From an uncultured Clostridia bacterium (GTDB lineage: Bacteria > Bacillota > Clostridia > Christensenellales > Borkfalkiaceae), in contig URMI01000036.1 of assembly GCA_900548845.1 (NCBI GenBank), positions 1 to 8,223 of the forward strand: a stretch of DNA of 8,223 nt, given 5' to 3'. Numbering within the stretch: the first letter of the stretch is position 1; each line of letters begins with the position of its first letter. The notes below the pieces were generated by a model. That model saw only the letters and a program-made list of their open reading frames with translations. It did not search any database and was not told where the DNA came from. Both the position numbers and the translations under genes were made by a program. Positions 5,789 through 8,223 of this stretch are shown here, piece after piece.

Positions 5789-7225
5789 TCACAATTCTCC
5801 CGTCAGCGCGGCAAGCGCTGTCTCCCGCGTGCCCAGAAGCCGCACGGTAGGGGAGAGCACCCGCCCTTCGCCCGCGCCGCCCAACATGCCCGCGTCGCCC
5901 GCCGAGCCCGCGCTCAACATGTCCGCCGCGCCCGCGCCGCCCGAAGAAAGCCCGCCGCCCGACACACCCGCGCCCTGCAAAGCGAGCCCGCCGCCCGGGT
6001 TCCAACGCTCGGGCTCATCGAACAAACTCAGCTGCCGCGCCTCGTCTTGCCTCGCGCCCAACGCGAGCAGCCCCTTCACGGCGCGCTCATCCTTGGCGCC
6101 CAAATATTTTCCCTTGCAGGTGATGAAGTGCTTCGCCCGTTTCAGGACGATGCGCATCCGCTTCAGGTCGCCGAAATCGAGCGCCGCATACCGCCTTGCC
6201 TCGGTGATCTTATACGCCCCTCTGCCGCCGATGCCCGGCACCCGCAGCAGCATCTCGAGGGGCGCGGTATTCACTTCCACGGGGAAACACTGCGGGTTCC
6301 TCAGCGCCCACGCGCACTTCGGGTCGTATTCGAGGGGCAGGTTTTCCCCCTCGGGCGCGATCTCCTCCGCCGTAAAGCCGTAAAAGCGGAGCAGCCAGTC
6401 CGCCTGATAGAGCCTGTGCTCCCGCAGCTGTCCCACGGGGAGCGTCGGCAGCAGACTGTCCTGCACGACAGGCACATAGGAAGAATAGTACACGCGCTTG
6501 AGCCCCATCTTTTGGTAGAGCGCCTCGGAAAGCCGCACGATGCGGCTGTCGGGCTCGGGGCTTGCGCCCACGATGAGCTGCGTCGTCTGCCCCGCGGGCA
6601 AAAAATGCCCCTTCCTGTGTTCTTCTTTGAATTCCGCCTTCTCCTTCACGAGCTGCCGCATGGGGGAGAGCAAACTCTCCGTCGACTTCTGCGGCGCCAA
6701 AAGTTTTAAGCTCGCCTCGGTGGGGAGCTCTAAATTATAACTCATGCGGTCGGCGTATTTCGCAGCTTCCGAAACGAGCCCCGCATCTGCCCGCGGGATG
6801 CCCTTTAAGTGGATATATCCGTGAAAGCGGTACTTGGTGCGCAGCAGCTTCACAGCGGCAAGCAACCGCTCCATCGTAAAGTCGGGCGTCTTTTCCACGG
6901 CGGAGGAGAGGAACAGCCCTTCGATATAGTTGCGCTTATAAAAGTCGAGGGTCAGCTCGGCGATCTCTTCGGGCGTCGCCGAAGCGCGCGGCACATCGGC
7001 GTCCGCGCGGTTGGGGCAGTAGCGGCAGGAATAGATGCAGCGGTTGGAGAGCAAAATTTTCAACAGCGAGATGCATCTCCCGTCGGGCGTGAAGGAATGG
7101 CAGCACCCCGCGGGCGCCGCGTTTCCCATGCCGCCGCCGTTCTTTCTGCCGCTTCCCGAAGAGGAGCACGAAACGTCGTACTTTGCGCTCTCCGTCAGAA
7201 TTTTCAGCTTTTCCTCCGAGATCAT
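5789..7225 (-). CDS. Radical SAM protein, putative DNA modification/repair family
   Basis: The 478-residue protein matches the TIGR03916-type 'putative DNA modification/repair' radical SAM family. Its cluster motif is CIYSCRYC (Cys63, Cys67, Cys70), the CxxxCxxC that holds a 4Fe-4S cluster for S-adenosylmethionine cleavage. Family segments include AKYDVSCSSSG (14-24), PDGRCISLLKILLSN (47-61), YIEGLFLSS (100-108), GYIHLK (136-141), LELPTEASL (165-173), AGQTTQLIVGA (211-221) and REHRLYQADWLLRFYGF (268-284). LLRVPGIGGRGAYKI (326-340) is a helix-hairpin-helix, a DNA-binding motif. Extra cysteines at 20, 41, 42 and 51 may bind metal. The usual family end, QLSLF, is at 398-402; a 76-residue Gly/Ala-rich tail follows. 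I chose the ATG at 7223-7225 because homology starts there and the promoter occupies upstream sequence, although the frame stays open to 7351. The reaction and substrate are unknown. Confidence 0.92.
   Translation of the reverse strand: MISEEKLKILTESAKYDVSCSSSGSGRKNGGGMGNAAPAGCCHSFTPDGRCISLLKILLSNRCIYSCRYCPNRADADVPRASATPEEIAELTLDFYKRNYIEGLFLSSAVEKTPDFTMERLLAAVKLLRTKYRFHGYIHLKGIPRADAGLVSEAAKYADRMSYNLELPTEASLKLLAPQKSTESLLSPMRQLVKEKAEFKEEHRKGHFLPAGQTTQLIVGASPEPDSRIVRLSEALYQKMGLKRVYYSSYVPVVQDSLLPTLPVGQLREHRLYQADWLLRFYGFTAEEIAPEGENLPLEYDPKCAWALRNPQCFPVEVNTAPLEMLLRVPGIGGRGAYKITEARRYAALDFGDLKRMRIVLKRAKHFITCKGKYLGAKDERAVKGLLALGARQDEARQLSLFDEPERWNPGGGLALQGAGVSGGGLSSGGAGAADMLSAGSAGDAGMLGGAGEGRVLSPTVRLLGTRETALAALTGEL
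5869..5942. repeat. Imperfect repeats in the tail-coding part of the radical SAM gene
   Basis: The 14-base word CGCCCGCGCCGCCC occurs at 5869-5882 and again at 5929-5942, exactly 60 bases apart. Between them CCAACATGCCCGC and a similar TCAACATGTCCGC segment recur. On the minus strand these encode the low-complexity tail, with related peptide units such as GAADMLSAG and GDAGMLGGAG. The spacing is a multiple of three, so the frame is kept, which fits growth by in-frame duplication. Confidence 0.6.
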
Positions 7226-7231
7226 GCCTTC

Positions 7232-7260
7232 ATTATAGCACGCCGCCTGCCTATTGTCAA
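7232..7260 (-). promoter_or_regulatory. Perfect-consensus promoter of the radical SAM gene
   Basis: On the minus strand, TTGACA (7255-7260) and TATAAT (7232-7237) match consensus in all twelve bases, with a 17-base spacer and a TG extended -10 (TGCTATAAT). Counting 7 bases past the -10 box puts the transcription start at 7225, which is the A of the chosen ATG. The mRNA is thus predicted to be leaderless or nearly so. Confidence 0.85.
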
Positions 7261-7292
7261 ACAAATGTTCGATAAAATTTTGTTCTTGCCCC

Positions 7293-7321
7293 TTGCCAAT
7301 CGCCGCAGGATATGCTATAAT
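7293..7321 (+). promoter_or_regulatory. Promoter of the two-component system genes
   Basis: TTGCCA (7293-7298) and TATAAT (7316-7321) are 17 bases apart, with a TG extended -10 (TGCTATAAT). The predicted start is near 7328, giving a leader of about 107 bases before the response regulator ATG. It is divergent from the radical SAM promoter; the two -35 boxes are 32 bases apart and do not overlap. Confidence 0.82.
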
Positions 7322-7343
7322 AACAAAAAACAACGTCCAATAT

Positions 7344-7356
7344 GTGAACATTTCAC
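7344..7356. promoter_or_regulatory. Short inverted repeat in the response regulator leader
   Basis: GTGAA (7344-7348) and TTCAC (7352-7356) are perfect 5-base inverted arms around CAT, about 16 bases after the predicted transcription start. It may be an operator half-site pair or a chance match; the arms are short. Confidence 0.25.
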
Positions 7357-7434
7357 GAAAAATTCACCCTGCGATGAAGTTCTCGTTATCACACGGGTAT
7401 AAAATTAGAGAAACGCAGCGAGAGGAGGCAGAAG

Positions 7435-8103
7435 ATGAAAGTTTTGATCGTAGACGACGAGGAGATGATCCGCGCGGTGCTTCGGGAGTACATCGAATTC
7501 GAAGGCGGCGAGGCGGACGAAGCGCAGGACGGCATGGAAGCAGTCAAAAAGGCGCGCGAAAACGATTACGACATCATTTTAATGGACGTCATGATGCCCA
7601 AGCTCGACGGTTTTTCCGCCGTCAAGGAGATCAGAAAATTCAAAAACACCCCCGTCATCATGCTCTCGGCGCGCGGCGAGGAATACGATAAGCTCTTCGG
7701 CTTTGAAATCGGCTCCGACGACTATGTGACGAAGCCCTTCTCCCCCAAAGAGGTGATGGCGCGCATCCACGCGGTCATCAACCGTTCGCAGGGCGCCGCC
7801 GCTCCCAAGCGCGACGTGTACGAATTCGAAGGGCTCAAAATAGACATGGTGGGGCGCAACGTCTATGTAGACGGCGAGCGCGCCGAACTCACCCCCAAGG
7901 AGTACGAGCTTTTATTTTACTTCGTGGAAAACCGCGGCGTGGCGCTCACCCGCGAGCGGCTTTTGAACCAAGTGTGGGGGTACGACTTCTACGGCGACGA
8001 CCGCACCGTCGACACCCACGTCAAGATGCTGCGCGGCAACCTCAAGGAATACCGCAAATTCATCGTCACCCTGCGGGGCTTGGGATATAAATTCGAGGCG
8101 TAA
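7435..8103 (+). CDS. OmpR-family DNA-binding response regulator
   Basis: A 222-residue cytoplasmic transcription factor with two domains. The receiver domain (about 1-117) has the acidic pair Asp7/Asp8, the phosphorylation site Asp51 (in LMDVMMPKLDG), the switch residue Ser78 and Lys100 in KPF. The winged-helix effector domain (about 127-222) has LTPKEYELL (152-160), the recognition region near TVDTHVKMLR (191-200) and the C-terminal hairpin GLGYKFEA. The length is standard. GGAGG at 7424-7428 lies 6 bases before the ATG. A membrane protein that is almost certainly the sensor kinase starts 2 bases after its stop, so the two are translated from one message. The signal sensed and the genes controlled cannot be read from this window; general similarity is to ResD/SrrA- or PhoB-like regulators, which is not enough for a name. 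Confidence 0.96.
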   Translation: MKVLIVDDEEMIRAVLREYIEFEGGEADEAQDGMEAVKKARENDYDIILMDVMMPKLDGFSAVKEIRKFKNTPVIMLSARGEEYDKLFGFEIGSDDYVTKPFSPKEVMARIHAVINRSQGAAAPKRDVYEFEGLKIDMVGRNVYVDGERAELTPKEYELLFYFVENRGVALTRERLLNQVWGYDFYGDDRTVDTHVKMLRGNLKEYRKFIVTLRGLGYKFEA

Positions 8104-8105
8104 CC

Positions 8106-8223
8106 ATGCCCGCTTTTTCGGCGCAAACAACACAAAAGCTGCATAAAAAATTCCAGCCCAGGAGCTTCAACCTCAACCTCATCCTCTGGGTGAGTTTTTC
8201 CGTGTTCACCATCGTCGTCATCG
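8106..8223 (+). CDS. Sensor histidine kinase, N-terminal fragment (partial)
   Basis: Only the first 39 codons lie in the window. The ATG follows the response regulator stop by 2 bases, with GAGG at 8095-8098, 7 bases upstream, inside the end of the regulator gene. Residues 1-21 are polar and basic (QKLHKKFQPR), and from about residue 22 a hydrophobic segment begins (LNLILWVSFSVFTIVVI), which fits a cytoplasmic N terminus and a first membrane helix. No kinase motif (H-box, N, G1) is visible because the gene continues past the window edge. The identity is inferred from the position after an OmpR-family regulator and the membrane segment. Confidence 0.8.
   Translation, partial: MPAFSAQTTQKLHKKFQPRSFNLNLILWVSFSVFTIVVI

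Noticed and set aside
5648..6709. A 353-codon plus-strand open frame over the radical SAM gene and the palindromic element
   Set aside because: It is rich in Arg, Pro, Ala and His, typical of a shadow frame, and lies opposite a well-recognised gene.
7226..7351. A 42-codon N-terminal extension of the radical SAM frame
   Set aside because: It would be read through the perfect promoter at 7232-7260. The family homology begins at the ATG at 7225.
6809..7402. A 197-codon plus-strand open frame opposite the start of the radical SAM gene
   Set aside because: It covers conserved radical SAM motifs in antisense and crosses both divergent promoters; composition is that of a shadow frame.
7380..7412. 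A second promoter for the response regulator using TATAAA near 7399
   Set aside because: No matching -35 box at 16-18 bases upstream; the promoter at 7293-7321 is much better.

Overview
The window reads as a stretch of chromosome from a Gram-positive, GC-rich member of the Clostridia (Bacillota), probably an uncultured gut-type lineage. This rests on the mfd-lipoprotein-uppP order, the lipobox lipoprotein, strong GGAGG-type ribosome sites, consensus sigma-A promoters with 17-base spacers, and an intergenic palindromic element of a style I associate with gut Firmicutes. The taxonomic guess is inference; no marker gene is present.

Left block, plus strand (1-3603). The 3' end of mfd (transcription-repair coupling factor) is followed by a strong promoter and a 700-residue lipoprotein that looks like a highly diverged PrsA/SurA-type foldase. 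Only 12 bases later comes uppP (undecaprenyl-diphosphatase), then a 50-residue protein of unknown function. A hairpin with A/T tracts on both sides closes this block and the convergent gene facing it.

Middle block, minus strand (3670-7225). An aldo/keto reductase of the YghZ / L-glyceraldehyde-3-phosphate reductase type has its own promoter and terminator. Upstream of it is a two-gene unit: a radical SAM protein of the 'putative DNA modification/repair' family, and its partner, a DUF4130-type 'probable DNA metabolism protein'. Together they form a widespread but functionally uncharacterised presumed DNA-repair system. Three things about it are unusual here. A palindrome-rich element of about 205 bases with imperfect terminal inverted repeats sits between the two genes and abuts the ribosome site of the second. 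The radical SAM protein has a Gly/Ala-rich C-terminal tail of about 76 residues. Its near-perfect promoter is placed so that transcription should begin at or within a base or two of the ATG, which predicts a leaderless mRNA.

Right block, plus strand (7293-8223). A divergent promoter drives an OmpR-family response regulator, and a membrane-anchored protein, almost certainly its histidine kinase, begins 2 bases later and runs off the window.

The strongest candidate for an under-described system is the radical SAM/DUF4130 pair with its leaderless promoter and inserted element. No tRNA, rRNA, CRISPR array or transposase gene was seen, and no gene-free stretch exceeds about 245 bases.
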